Assembly: GCA_002842695.1 (NCBI GenBank)
Contig: PHDT01000014.1
Location: 1-54,399, forward strand
Direction of reading: 5' to 3'
Length of the DNA stretch: 54,399 nucleotides
Source of the DNA: Bacteroidetes bacterium HGW-Bacteroidetes-10
Lineage (GTDB): Bacteria; Bacteroidota; Bacteroidia; Bacteroidales; UBA932
Shown: in pieces, positions 17,170-26,406 of the stretch
How the letters are laid out: every line of letters begins with the position of its first letter
Position numbering within the stretch: the stretch's first letter is position 1
Position numbers and translations under genes: made by a program
Notes under the pieces: model-generated
The model's database searches: none
What the model was told of the DNA's origin: nothing
What the model saw: only the letters and a program-made list of their open reading frames with translations

Positions 17170-19377
17170 TTACATTAAGCTGAATGCTACAGTAAGTCCG
17201 GCCATTACAATTGACACCATGCTCATAAGCTTGATGAGAATATTGAGAGATGGTCCTGACGTATCCTTGAATGGATCGCCTACAGTATCACCTACAATTG
17301 TAGCCTTGTGACTTTCTGATCCTTTCCCCCCGTAATTCCCCTCTTCTACATACTTCTTGGCATTATCCCATGCACCACCGGCATTTGCCATAAAAACAGC
17401 AAGCACAAACCCGGCAGCCAATCCTCCCACTAAAAGTCCCATTACACCCGCAACACCAAAAATAACTCCAGTAAGAATTGGAACTACAATTGCCAGAATT
17501 GACGGAAACAACATCTCTTTTTGCGCACCTTTTGTCGATATCTCTACACATCTTGCATAATCTGGAGTTCCGGTGCCTTCAAGTATCCCTTTTATTTCTC
17601 GAAACTGTCTGCGAACCTCCTCAACCATTTTCTGAGCAGCCCTTCCCACAGCGTTCATGGTAAGACCCGTAAACAAAAAAGACATCATTGACCCGATGAA
17701 CATTCCAACAAGCACCTTTGGATTCATAAGAGATACATTGTAATACTCCATGAAATCCGGGATTGTAGCGGTAGCCACATCAACAGTTCTGCCGGCAATT
17801 TCAATAGTTGTCTGGCCAATATGTGTCAGACCAATTTTAACCTCTTCAATATATGACGCCAGAAGAGCAAGAGCTGTCAGCGCAGCCGACCCTATCGCGA
17901 ATCCTTTTCCTGTAGCAGCTGTCGTGTTTCCCAGAGCATCAAGTATATCTGTACGTCTGCGAACTTCAGGTTCAAGATCACTCATTTGGGCATTTCCGCC
18001 TGCATTGTCTGCAATTGGACCGTATGCATCTGTAGCGAGAGTAATTCCCAGAGTTGAGAGCATACCAACAGCAGCAATACCTATTCCGTAAAGACCCATG
18101 CTGAGATTCGAAGCAGAAACCATGTTAACCACATCAAAATTTATTGCACTCAAATACGCAAGAATTATTGCAAGACCTATTGTCAGGACAGGTATTGCAG
18201 TAGATATCATACCCAAACCAATACCTGATATGATTACTGTTGCCGGACCTGTTTGTGCGCTTTCTGAAATCTTGCGGGTTGGCCTGTAAGAGTGAGAAGT
18301 GTAATACTCTGTTGATTGTCCGATAATAATCCCTGCAACCAGACCGGTTACTACAGAAAATGAAATACCTATCCAGTTTTCAAGTTGTAGTGTATACATA
18401 ATACCAAATGTTGCAAGTGCGATAAGGAGAGAACTAAAGTTAACACCAACACCCAGTGAACGTAGAAGTTCCTTCATACCGGCACCCTCCTTGGTTCTTA
18501 CCATGAATATTCCAATAACAGAAAGAATAATTCCAACCGCAGCGATGAGCATAGGAGCAAAAACAGCTTTTAGCTGAAAATCTGGGTTAATGTAGAATGC
18601 AGATGCACCCAGAGCAGCTGTTGCAAGGATGGAACCGCAGTAGGATTCATAAAGGTCTGCACCCATTCCGGCTACATCACCTACGTTATCTCCAACGTTA
18701 TCAGCAATTGTGGCAGGGTTCCTGGGATCGTCCTCAGGAATATTTGCTTCAACTTTTCCAACAAGGTCTGCACCTACATCTGCGGCCTTGGTGTAAATTC
18801 CTCCTCCCACTCTGGCAAAAAGAGCCTGGGTTGAAGCACCCATGCCAAATGTCAGCATTGTGGTTGTAATGATAATAAGCTTTTGTCCGTCAGTTGCATC
18901 TACAAAGAAGTCGAGAAGCATATACCAAAGAGAAATATCAAGCAGTCCAAGCCCAACAACTACAAGACCCATAACGGCACCAGAGCGGAAAGCGAGCCTT
19001 AGTCCGCTGTTCAGAGATCTTCTGGCTGCATTTGCAGTTCTTGCAGATGCATAGGTTGCAGTCTTCATTCCAATGAAACCTGCCAATCCTGAGAAGAAAC
19101 CTCCGGTGAGGAATGCAAAAGGAACCCATGGGTTCTGCACCCCGAATCCATATGCAAGGATTACAAAAAATAATGAGAGCACAGCAAATACTATAATAAC
19201 AACCTTGTATTGCTGTCTCAGGTAAGCCATTGCCCCTTCCCTGACGTAGGCTGCAATCTCCTTCATACGCGGCGTCCCTTCGCTCTCTTTCATCATCTCG
19301 CGGAAAAAGTACCATGCGAATCCCAGTGCTATCAGCGAGGCTATTGGCACCAGATAAAACAGAAGTTCAGTTTTCAT
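17170..19377 (-). CDS. hppA: Membrane-bound ion-pumping pyrophosphatase, K+-dependent type
   Basis: A 735-residue integral membrane pyrophosphatase with about 16 hydrophobic segments, which uses PPi hydrolysis to pump H+ and/or Na+ out of the cytoplasm. Family signatures: DVGADLVGKVE, DDPRNPATIADNVGDNVGD, DNAGGNAQM and, near the C-terminus, KATIVGDTVGDPFKDTSGPS. In GNTTAATGKGFAIGSA the residue after GNTT is Ala rather than Lys, which marks the K+-dependent subclass. Whether it pumps H+, Na+ or both cannot be decided by eye. It starts 14 nt after murI and is the last gene of the envelope operon before the terminator at 17086-17119. Confidence 0.95.
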   Translation of the reverse strand: MKTELLFYLVPIASLIALGFAWYFFREMMKESEGTPRMKEIAAYVREGAMAYLRQQYKVVIIVFAVLSLFFVILAYGFGVQNPWVPFAFLTGGFFSGLAGFIGMKTATYASARTANAARRSLNSGLRLAFRSGAVMGLVVVGLGLLDISLWYMLLDFFVDATDGQKLIIITTTMLTFGMGASTQALFARVGGGIYTKAADVGADLVGKVEANIPEDDPRNPATIADNVGDNVGDVAGMGADLYESYCGSILATAALGASAFYINPDFQLKAVFAPMLIAAVGIILSVIGIFMVRTKEGAGMKELLRSLGVGVNFSSLLIALATFGIMYTLQLENWIGISFSVVTGLVAGIIIGQSTEYYTSHSYRPTRKISESAQTGPATVIISGIGLGMISTAIPVLTIGLAIILAYLSAINFDVVNMVSASNLSMGLYGIGIAAVGMLSTLGITLATDAYGPIADNAGGNAQMSDLEPEVRRRTDILDALGNTTAATGKGFAIGSAALTALALLASYIEEVKIGLTHIGQTTIEIAGRTVDVATATIPDFMEYYNVSLMNPKVLVGMFIGSMMSFLFTGLTMNAVGRAAQKMVEEVRRQFREIKGILEGTGTPDYARCVEISTKGAQKEMLFPSILAIVVPILTGVIFGVAGVMGLLVGGLAAGFVLAVFMANAGGAWDNAKKYVEEGNYGGKGSESHKATIVGDTVGDPFKDTSGPSLNILIKLMSMVSIVMAGLTVAFSLM

Positions 19378-19391
19378 AATTTAGTTCAAGT

Positions 19392-20210
19392 TTAAATAGT
19401 TTTCTCTGCAAAAAAGCCTTCAGGAATTGAAGGCATTATATTTCTGGCTACTCTTATCAGGTTTTGAGCAGATCCTGTTGAATAGAACATGGTCTGCTCC
19501 TCTGTGGCAAGTGCCTCCGAATTTTTCAATCCCAACTCTTCCAGCATTTCAAATGTATGCTTTGCTACAGCAGGCGCAGGGTCTACAATCGTAACTCCAT
19601 CACCTGCAATTCTGGCAATCTCCTCTTTAAGAAAAGGATAGTGAGTACAACCAAGTACAATATGATCGGCACCTCTCTGCACCATAGGAATGACATATTT
19701 TGATATTAGCTCTGCCGATTCATCTCCCCTGGTCCTGCCCTGCTCTACCAGTTCAACCAAACCGGAGCCTATTTGTTCAATTACCTCAATATCGGAAGCA
19801 TACTCTTTTCTTGTTTTGTTGTATAGTCTTCCCCTGAAAGTTCCCTGAGTGGCCAGGACTCCTATGACTCCCGTTTTGGAATTTAGCGCAGCAGGCTTTA
19901 CAGCAGGCTCCATTCCAATGAAAGGTATGCTGAATGAATCCCTGAGCACCTCAATTGATGCAGCGGTTGCCGTATTGCATGCAACAACTATTACATCTGC
20001 ACCCTCTGAAATTAAAAAAGCCGATATAACTTTGGCTCTTGAGACAATCTCTTTCTGAGGCCTTGGCCCGTAAGGACAGTATGCACTATCCGAAACATAG
20101 ATCATTCTGGTTCCCGGCAAAATTTTCAACAACTCTCTCCAGACAGACAATCCTCCAACGCCGGAATCAAAAATGCCGATTGTCCTTCCGATTTTTTTCT
20201 GTTCTTCCAT
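19392..20210 (-). CDS. murI: Glutamate racemase
   Basis: A 272-residue glutamate racemase making D-glutamate for peptidoglycan. The two catalytic cysteines lie in VVACNTATAAS and LGCTHYPFL; the N-terminal IGIFDSGVGGLSVWREL and YGPRP motifs are also present. Start chosen at ATG 20210 (MEEQKK). A TTG at 20225 would add five residues but lies inside the 20222-20254 hairpin. It follows the ompH pair, as in other Bacteroidales. Confidence 0.95.
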   Translation of the reverse strand: MEEQKKIGRTIGIFDSGVGGLSVWRELLKILPGTRMIYVSDSAYCPYGPRPQKEIVSRAKVISAFLISEGADVIVVACNTATAASIEVLRDSFSIPFIGMEPAVKPAALNSKTGVIGVLATQGTFRGRLYNKTRKEYASDIEVIEQIGSGLVELVEQGRTRGDESAELISKYVIPMVQRGADHIVLGCTHYPFLKEEIARIAGDGVTIVDPAPAVAKHTFEMLEELGLKNSEALATEEQTMFYSTGSAQNLIRVARNIMPSIPEGFFAEKTI

Positions 20211-20221
20211 ACAATAATGAA

Positions 20222-20254
20222 ACAATCGCCTTGCTTTTCCGGCAAGGCGATTGT
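20222..20254 (-). promoter_or_regulatory. Strong intergenic hairpin between ompH and murI
   Basis: Perfect 13-bp stem ACAATCGCCTTGC / GCAAGGCGATTGT with a 7-nt loop, in the gap between the second ompH stop (20284) and the murI start (20210). On the transcribed strand no T run follows, so it does not look like a full terminator. It may be an RNA-processing or partial-termination element that lowers murI-hppA expression relative to bamA-ompH. Confidence 0.55.
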
Positions 20255-20283
20255 AAAGTTATAAAAATAATTTCTTAGTTGAA

Positions 20284-20847
20284 CTATTTTTGTACAGGTG
20301 TTTGTGGCTGTTGTACAGGTAGTTTTTTATCGGCAGGTATTCCAAGTTCTGCTTTTGCCAGTGGAAGAACATCAATGCTCATCTCTGTGCTGAAGTAAGG
20401 AATTGATCCTGTAGAGAGGTCAAAAATGTAGGTAAAGCCCTTCTCTTTTCCGATTTTCTGAATAGCGTCGTTAGCTTTTTTGTAAACAGGAGAAAGAAGT
20501 TGTCCCTGCATTGCCTGATACTCCTGACCGGCGTTTTGCTGGAATTGCTCAAGTCTTGTCTGTATTTCCTGAAGCTCTTTTTGCTTGGCCTCCAGTACAA
20601 CAGCTGTCCATGTAGCTTGTTTCTGCTGATATGTGTTAAGCTTTGTATTGAACTCCACTTGCATTGCTTCCATAGTTTCATTCAGGTCTGCAGCATACTT
20701 TTCAAGTTTAGCAGCAGCACTGTCTCTGTCAGGCATTAAAGCAACCAGCTCCTGTGAATTGAGGTGGCCAAATTTAAATGTCTGAGCCGAAGCTGAGGCT
20801 GAAACCACCACAAACAGGGCCAGAAGAAATTTAGATAAATGTTTCAT
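20284..20847 (-). CDS. OmpH/Skp-family periplasmic chaperone (second of tandem pair)
   Basis: A 187-residue protein with a Sec signal (about 1-22, ending SASAQ) and a coiled-coil-rich middle (about 45-120) typical of Skp/OmpH, which holds unfolded outer-membrane proteins on the way to BamA. The segment after the coil, KGFTYIFDLSTGSIPYF, is the conserved C-terminal strand of the family. The tail is Pro/Gln-rich (PVQQPQTPVQK). It lies 29 nt downstream of a paralogue, itself downstream of bamA. Confidence 0.9.
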   Translation of the reverse strand: MKHLSKFLLALFVVVSASASAQTFKFGHLNSQELVALMPDRDSAAAKLEKYAADLNETMEAMQVEFNTKLNTYQQKQATWTAVVLEAKQKELQEIQTRLEQFQQNAGQEYQAMQGQLLSPVYKKANDAIQKIGKEKGFTYIFDLSTGSIPYFSTEMSIDVLPLAKAELGIPADKKLPVQQPQTPVQK

Positions 20848-20876
20848 AAAATGATTATTGTTATTTATTGGTTTTA

Positions 20877-21389
20877 TTATTTCAGGTTTAGTTTTCTCAT
20901 AACTCTTTCAGTAAGGTCATATCTTGGGTTTGTAAAGATAACTCCCTGAGTAATGGCAAGGTCAAATATAATTCCCGAACCGGTTTCAGCTGCAACAGCT
21001 TCAACAGCCCTCTGGACCCTCCCTCTGATTGGATTCATCTTCTCCTCAGTCATCTTTGCCAAAGTACCATCCTGTCCAAAAATGAGTTTCTGTCTCTCCT
21101 TGACTTCTCTCTCAAGAGCAATAATCTCATTCTCTCTGATCTGACGCTGGGTCTCACCAAGCCTGGGTTTCTCCTGCTGATACCTTGTAAACAGATTTTC
21201 AATCCGGCCCATCTGCTCATCAATTTCTGCCTGATAGCCCTCACTAATATTGTCAAGCTGACTCTGAGCGGCAATGTACTCCGGCATTTTTTCAAGTATT
21301 TTCTTAGTGTCCAAGTAACCGTAAGTCTGTGCACCGGCTGTAAAAGCCGTTGCTAAAATTAATGTAAGTACAATCAGTAAACGTTTCAT
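20877..21389 (-). CDS. OmpH/Skp-family periplasmic chaperone (first of tandem pair)
   Basis: A 170-residue Skp/OmpH-like protein: signal peptide about 1-20 (FTAGAQ), TYGYLDTKKILEKMPEY as the usual first strand and helix, a long charged coiled coil (about 45-115), then SGIIFDLAITQGVIF. Immediately after bamA (19 nt), so made together with the barrel-insertion machine it serves. It diverges well beyond recent duplication from its neighbour. Confidence 0.92.
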   Translation of the reverse strand: MKRLLIVLTLILATAFTAGAQTYGYLDTKKILEKMPEYIAAQSQLDNISEGYQAEIDEQMGRIENLFTRYQQEKPRLGETQRQIRENEIIALEREVKERQKLIFGQDGTLAKMTEEKMNPIRGRVQRAVEAVAAETGSGIIFDLAITQGVIFTNPRYDLTERVMRKLNLK

Positions 21390-21408
21390 ATCAATAGATA
21401 TTTATAGA

Positions 21409-23910
21409 TTAAAACTGCTGTCCAATAACAAAGTGGAATTGACTTCCGCCCTTTGCCTTATCCTGTACCGGATCAAATCCATATCCCCAGTCAATTCCAA
21501 GCATACCCACAATTGGCAGGAGAACCCTTACGCCCACACCCACAGATCGTTTAATCTGGAATGGGTTAAAATCTTTGATGTCTGCCCATGAATTACCTCC
21601 TTCGAGGAATACAAGAGCGTAAATAGTTGATTGCGGCTGAAGCACAAGCGGGTAACGAAGTTCAACTGTAAACTTGTCATAAACATTACCCATGTAACCG
21701 TTATCTTTCTTAGGTGTAAGAGAGTTATTAGGATAACCTCTTAGACCAATCATCTCAGAACCGTATGTGTTATAACCCGACATTCCGTCACCACCCACAA
21801 TAAAGCCTTCAAACGGAGAGTATCCTAAGTTTCTGTTATAATATCCAAGATAACCCCACTGTGCTCTGGTCATAAGGACAAGGTCACCAATGATTGGAGT
21901 GTACAGGGTTCCCTTGAATGTCCATTTGTGGTACTCAATCCACTTGTATCTCTCAGCATCTGTCATGCTCTCATAATCTGTATCTTTTGGTCTGAATGCA
22001 GAATATGGAGGGGTAATCTGAAGACCGAGCTGGAAGTCAGATCCTTTTCTCGGATAGATTGTCTGGTCTGTAGATGTTCTTGACAGGCGGAACTTCCAGC
22101 TGATGTTATTTGAGATACCATCAGTAAAGAGGAAATAGTACTGCCAGTCAGTAAGTTTGTATGTCTGCCAGCTGAGTTCGTTATAGAAAACAAACCAGTT
22201 GTCCGGCCATTTAAGTCTTGTACCTATACCCGCACCCAGTCCGTAAACCTCCATGCTCTGACCTGAGTTCTGGTAGAAGTAGTATGAGTTGGTCTGTCTT
22301 GTGTAGTAAGCAGATATGTTCAGAGACGTTGGTTTCTTGCCTGTAAGCCACGGCTCGTTAAAGTTAAGCGAGAAAGCAGTATAATAAGTTCCGTTTGTCT
22401 GAAAACGAAGCGAAAACTGCTGACCATCTCCCAGGGGAACCGGACGCCATGAACTTTTTTTGAATACCCTACCAATTGAGAAGTTATTGAAACTAAGTCC
22501 AAGTGTACCTACAAATGTATTTCCGCCCCATCCGCCGGCAAGTTCAAGCTGACTGTTTGGCTTCTCTTCTACGTTGTATGATACGTCTACTGTATTTGCA
22601 TTGTAGTTTGGAAGAATATTGTATCCACTTGGAGACATTATCTTTTCAGGGTCAAAGTGCCCCATTGATGCAAGGTCCCGAAGCGACCTCTCAAGTTCTG
22701 TCTGGCTGAAAAGATAGCCCGGTTTTGTCCAGAGCTGTCTGCGTACAACCTTCTCATTAGTAATATTATTACCATTGATAACTATTCTGTTGAATGTTGC
22801 AGGTTTCCCCTCAACCATCCTCATCTCTACATCAACAGAGTCTCCGTCAATACGAACCTCTACAGGTGTGAGATTAAAGAAGAGATATCCATTATCTCTA
22901 TAGAGCTTGGAAACGTTACCCTCTTCTGCCTCGAAGAGCCTCTTTTCCATCGAGACTACATCATAGACATCACCTTCCCCGATTTTCAGAATTGCATTAA
23001 GCTGATTTGCCGAATATAGAGAGTTTCCTGTCCAGGTTATATCCCTGAAGTAGTATTTTTTTCCTTCGTCAATAACAAAGTGGATTCCCATCCTACCCTC
23101 TTCGATGTAGTAGATTGAATCCTTAACAATCTTTGCATCTCTGTAACCTCTTTCGCTGTAAGCCTGAAGAAGCAGTCTTTTATCATTAGGATACTCTTTC
23201 TCGTTGAATTTTTTTGAACTGAAGAAATTGAGGATTCTCATATCCTTTGTCTTCTTCATTTTGGATACCAGCTTAGACTCTTTTACATTGTCGTTACCCT
23301 CGAATGTTATCTTCTTAACTTTCACCTTAGCCTTTCTGTCTACCTTGAAAGTAACCTTAACGGCATTTTTTATAAGAGTATCCTGCTCCTGAACAACATC
23401 AACAGCAGTCTGCAAATAACCCTTCTCGACATAGAATTTTCTGATTATTTCAGACGTCGAATTGATTATATACTCAGAAAGCTCACTACCCCTGCGGAGT
23501 TTGAGTTTATCGTTAAGATCTGATTTTTCCCCTGATTTTATCCCTTCAAACTCCCACCGGGAAACACGAGGCCTCTCCTGAAGGTGCAGTCTGAGAAATG
23601 CGGTATCCTGCTGAACTGAGTCAATGTACAGTGCAACATCCGAAAAATAACGCTGAAGATATATTCGTTTAACAATAGCCGAAAGATCTTCACCTGGTAC
23701 GGTAATCTTATCACCCACAGTAAGTCCGGTAAGGGAGAGAATCTGATCCTTTCCCAGGTACTGTATTCCGGTGACATCAATCCCTCCTATGATGTAGTTT
23801 TTGGGCTGGTTGTAATCAACAACGATAATCTTCTCCTTTGCATTTTCTTGAGCAAATACCCTAAGGGGTGATAATAAAGCTAATAATAAAAATAGTGAAA
23901 GCGACTTCAT
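21409..23910 (-). CDS. bamA: Outer-membrane protein assembly factor BamA
   Basis: An 833-residue Omp85 protein when started at ATG 23910 (MKSLSLFLLLALL). The frame is open upstream to 23961 but that start lies before the predicted promoter. Signal peptide about 1-21; repeated POTRA domains about 40-415 (for example VKKITFEGNDNVKESK, RIVINGNNITNEKVVRRQLW); C-terminal 16-strand barrel ending HFVIGQQF. The lid-lock loop motif appears as LRGY (MIGLRGYPNNSL) in place of the classic VRGF. It inserts beta-barrel proteins, including the SusC, TonB-linked and porin-like proteins of this window. Confidence 0.95.
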   Translation of the reverse strand: MKSLSLFLLLALLSPLRVFAQENAKEKIIVVDYNQPKNYIIGGIDVTGIQYLGKDQILSLTGLTVGDKITVPGEDLSAIVKRIYLQRYFSDVALYIDSVQQDTAFLRLHLQERPRVSRWEFEGIKSGEKSDLNDKLKLRRGSELSEYIINSTSEIIRKFYVEKGYLQTAVDVVQEQDTLIKNAVKVTFKVDRKAKVKVKKITFEGNDNVKESKLVSKMKKTKDMRILNFFSSKKFNEKEYPNDKRLLLQAYSERGYRDAKIVKDSIYYIEEGRMGIHFVIDEGKKYYFRDITWTGNSLYSANQLNAILKIGEGDVYDVVSMEKRLFEAEEGNVSKLYRDNGYLFFNLTPVEVRIDGDSVDVEMRMVEGKPATFNRIVINGNNITNEKVVRRQLWTKPGYLFSQTELERSLRDLASMGHFDPEKIMSPSGYNILPNYNANTVDVSYNVEEKPNSQLELAGGWGGNTFVGTLGLSFNNFSIGRVFKKSSWRPVPLGDGQQFSLRFQTNGTYYTAFSLNFNEPWLTGKKPTSLNISAYYTRQTNSYYFYQNSGQSMEVYGLGAGIGTRLKWPDNWFVFYNELSWQTYKLTDWQYYFLFTDGISNNISWKFRLSRTSTDQTIYPRKGSDFQLGLQITPPYSAFRPKDTDYESMTDAERYKWIEYHKWTFKGTLYTPIIGDLVLMTRAQWGYLGYYNRNLGYSPFEGFIVGGDGMSGYNTYGSEMIGLRGYPNNSLTPKKDNGYMGNVYDKFTVELRYPLVLQPQSTIYALVFLEGGNSWADIKDFNPFQIKRSVGVGVRVLLPIVGMLGIDWGYGFDPVQDKAKGGSQFHFVIGQQF

Positions 23911-23934
23911 TTGCACACTCTGTCTGTGAAACTG

Positions 23935-23942
23935 CAAATATA
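23935..23942 (-). promoter_or_regulatory. -7 element upstream of bamA
   Basis: On the minus strand TATATTTG ends 24 nt before the bamA ATG at 23910, inside the 62-nt uppS-bamA gap. Possible -33 TTGs lie 16 or 23 nt upstream. It suggests bamA-ompH-ompH has its own promoter besides read-through from nadK-uppS. Confidence 0.4.
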
Positions 23943-23972
23943 GGTTTTTATTTGAATTCAAGGTCCAATTAA

Positions 23973-24713
23973 TTATAGATTATTAACTTGTTCACCGGTT
24001 TTTCCGTATCTGCGTTCTCGAGCTGTATATACATCAAGCGCATCCTGAAAATGAGTTTTGCGAAAATCGGGCCAAAGGACCTCAGGAAAATAAAATTCTG
24101 TATAAGCTGTCTGCCAGAGAAGATAATTGCTGATTCGCTGCTCCCCGCTTGTGCGGATTAAAAGATCCGGATCCGGAATTCCTGCAGTGGATAAATAGCT
24201 TTCAAGTTTTGACTGATCCGGAATAAATTTGAATTTTGCTCCTTTTGCTTCAGCAGCTGAAGCCTCTTCATTTACGTATCTGTCAAAAGCTTGCATTATG
24301 TCCCACTTACCGCTGTAGCTCAGAAAAACAATAAGACAAAGGCCGCTGTTAAGCTTTGTTGTATCCTCTGCGGAGGCAATCTTATCCAGAACTCTTTGAG
24401 GCAGTCTGGACATATCTCCAATTACACGAAACTTAACATTATTTTTAACGAGCGTAGGAGTCTCTTTTAAAATTGCATCCACCATCAGCTCCATCAGAGC
24501 GCTAACCTCATCCTGCGGCCTGCTCCAGTTCTCATCTGAAAATGCAAACAGACTCAGGTACTTTATCCCCTTCTCTGCAGCAAACTCTGTTGCCTGACGG
24601 ACTGACTCCACACCGGCCTTGTGTCCAAAGACTCTTTTAAGCCCCTGCTTCTTAGCCCACCTTCCATTACCGTCCATTATTATGGTTACATGTTCGGGTA
24701 CTCTTCCCATCAT
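23973..24713 (-). CDS. uppS: Isoprenyl transferase (undecaprenyl diphosphate synthase)
   Basis: A 246-residue cis-prenyltransferase that builds the C55 lipid carrier precursor for peptidoglycan and surface polysaccharides. Seen: catalytic Asp in IIMDGNGRWAKKQG, FAFSDENWSRP, and RTSGEQRISNYLLWQ with TEFYF. Two adjacent ATGs (24713 and 24710) are possible starts. It is 15 nt downstream of nadK. Confidence 0.96.
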   Translation of the reverse strand: MMGRVPEHVTIIMDGNGRWAKKQGLKRVFGHKAGVESVRQATEFAAEKGIKYLSLFAFSDENWSRPQDEVSALMELMVDAILKETPTLVKNNVKFRVIGDMSRLPQRVLDKIASAEDTTKLNSGLCLIVFLSYSGKWDIMQAFDRYVNEEASAAEAKGAKFKFIPDQSKLESYLSTAGIPDPDLLIRTSGEQRISNYLLWQTAYTEFYFPEVLWPDFRKTHFQDALDVYTARERRYGKTGEQVNNL

Positions 24714-24728
24714 TCTTTTCTCCAGGTT

Positions 24729-25610
24729 TTATGAATTTCTTCTGTCCTCTCCCCAGAATAACTTCTCCTTAAGTGCTTCAATAAAGTTATTGCTGGTGAG
24801 GGAAATATAATTTAAATCAATCTCAGCCTTTGTGACAGTAAATTTGTCACCGGACGAAATTATTATTGATCTGTTGTCAAGGCTCAAAACTGCTCCTGAG
24901 CGGCGTGAAGTAACTGTTACCTCAATTATTGACTCATCTGATACAACCAATGGCCTTATATTAAGGTTATGAGGAGCAATAGGGGCAATTATAAAAGCCT
25001 TCGAAGAGGGCATCATTATTGGACCGCCTATGCTGAGTGAGTATGCAGTCGAACCGGTGGGTGTAGCTATCACAAGACCATCTGACCAGTACGGAGGAAG
25101 CTCTGTTCCGTCAACTGTGAGCTTAACCGAGAGCATCGATGGATCCTGCCTTTGAACTGACACTTCATTGAGTGCATACGGATATAGTCCGTTTATATAG
25201 TTGCCTGATACAATTTTGAGCAGGCTTCTCTTCTCAACCTTGTAGTCTTTGTTTACAATTCTGTCAATCCAGTAGTGGTTAGGTTCGGAATCTGTACTGG
25301 TTAGAAAACCCAGGTGACCAAAGTTTATCCCAACAACTGGAATATTTTTATCTCTGATAAATGTTAGTGACTCGAGAAATGTCCCGTCTCCTCCCAGGCA
25401 CAGGAAGATATCTGTATCCGGGTGCATGGTTTCATGACTGTCAAACATACCAGATGCAGGCAGAGCAAGCTTGTGGTGCTCAGTTGCCCATTTATGGAAC
25501 GGTGCATAATATATAAGTTCTGCCCCCCTGTAAGAGAGGGCGTTTACGATGAAGCAGAGTCTGTCGTGCCAGCGTTTGTCCAAATCTCTGGCAAATATTG
25601 CTATCTTCAT
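24729..25610 (-). CDS. nadK: NAD kinase
   Basis: A 293-residue ATP-dependent NAD kinase producing NADP. The family motifs are LGGDGTFLES (about 74-83) and TPTGSTAYSLSIGGP, with NEVSV between them. First gene of the minus-strand envelope operon; divergent from pdxJ with promoters that touch back to back. Confidence 0.96.
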   Translation of the reverse strand: MKIAIFARDLDKRWHDRLCFIVNALSYRGAELIYYAPFHKWATEHHKLALPASGMFDSHETMHPDTDIFLCLGGDGTFLESLTFIRDKNIPVVGINFGHLGFLTSTDSEPNHYWIDRIVNKDYKVEKRSLLKIVSGNYINGLYPYALNEVSVQRQDPSMLSVKLTVDGTELPPYWSDGLVIATPTGSTAYSLSIGGPIMMPSSKAFIIAPIAPHNLNIRPLVVSDESIIEVTVTSRRSGAVLSLDNRSIIISSGDKFTVTKAEIDLNYISLTSNNFIEALKEKLFWGEDRRNS

Positions 25611-25615
25611 GATAA

Positions 25616-25648
25616 TTGTCTAAAAGTTGCCAAAAATAAGTAAATTTG
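25616..25648 (+). promoter_or_regulatory. Predicted pdxJ promoter
   Basis: TAAATTTG at 25641-25648 with TTG at 25616-25618, spacer 22 nt. Only 8 nt separate the -7 element from the pdxJ ATG at 25657, so the mRNA would have almost no leader. Confidence 0.5.
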
Positions 25649-25663
25649 TATCCATTATGACAA
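25631..25663 (-). promoter_or_regulatory. Predicted nadK promoter
   Basis: On the minus strand TATTTTTG (25638-25631) with TTG (25663-25661), spacer 22 nt. Its -7 element is two bases away from the oppositely oriented pdxJ -7 element, so the two promoters overlap fully and may compete. Confidence 0.45.
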
Positions 25664-26376
25664 AATTGAGCGTAAATATAAACAAATTTGCCACCCTTAG
25701 AAATGCCAGAGGGGGGAATCTTCCGGATGTACTTAAGGCAGCACTGGACTGCGAGCGTTACGGAGCGCAGGGAATCACCGTTCACCCGAGACCAGATGAA
25801 CGTCACATAAGATATCAGGATGCCAGGGATCTTAAGGGTATTTTAACAACAGAATTCAATATTGAGGGAAATCCTGTTGACAGTTTCATGAACCTTGTTC
25901 TTGAAGTTATGCCTGCCCAGGTTACACTGGTGCCTGACGCACATAATGTAATTACATCCAACAGCGGGTGGGACACCAAAAAAAATCTCGCATATCTTAA
26001 AGGTGTTGTTTCTATCTTTAAATCCAGCGGTATAAGAACATCAATCTTTGTAGACCCGGTTCCGGAGATGATTATGTATGCTGCCGAAAGTGGCTGCGAC
26101 AGGGTTGAACTGTACACAGAGGCATATGCTTCGGGCTATTCAGCCGGCAGAGAGAGAGCAATCGAACCCTATGTCCGGACTGCAGAGGCAGTAAAATCGG
26201 CCGGTCTTGGATTGAATGCAGGACACGATCTCAATCTTGAAAACCTTAAATATTTTGCTCAATGCATTCCCGGTTTGGATGAAGTATCAATAGGTCATGC
26301 ACTTATATGCGATGCAATTTATCTGGGTCTGGAAAATGCCATACAGGCCTACCTTAGACAATTAAAGAATTATTAA
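25657..26376 (+). CDS. pdxJ: Pyridoxine 5'-phosphate synthase
   Basis: A 239-residue TIM-barrel enzyme that makes pyridoxine 5'-phosphate from 1-deoxyxylulose 5-phosphate and 3-amino-2-oxopropyl phosphate. Start chosen at ATG 25657 ([20 protein letters not shown]); an upstream TTG at 25627 lies before the predicted promoter. Family motifs: [49 protein letters not shown] and [13 protein letters not shown]. Family length (about 240) agrees. Confidence 0.96.
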   Translation: MTKLSVNINKFATLRNARGGNLPDVLKAALDCERYGAQGITVHPRPDERHIRYQDARDLKGILTTEFNIEGNPVDSFMNLVLEVMPAQVTLVPDAHNVITSNSGWDTKKNLAYLKGVVSIFKSSGIRTSIFVDPVPEMIMYAAESGCDRVELYTEAYASGYSAGRERAIEPYVRTAEAVKSAGLGLNAGHDLNLENLKYFAQCIPGLDEVSIGHALICDAIYLGLENAIQAYLRQLKNY

Positions 26377-26377
26377 T

Positions 26378-26385
26378 TATATTTG
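26378..26385 (+). promoter_or_regulatory. -7 element upstream of the membrane-anchored OmpH-like gene
   Basis: TATATTTG, beginning one base after the pdxJ stop codon and ending 21 nt before the ATG at 26407. No clear -33. Confidence 0.35.
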
Positions 26386-26406
26386 CGTTTTAAACACAAC
26401 TACAAA

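Noticed and set aside
25627..25656. Upstream in-frame TTG start for pdxJ
   Set aside because: It lies in front of the predicted -7 element, and family sequences begin at [10 protein letters not shown].
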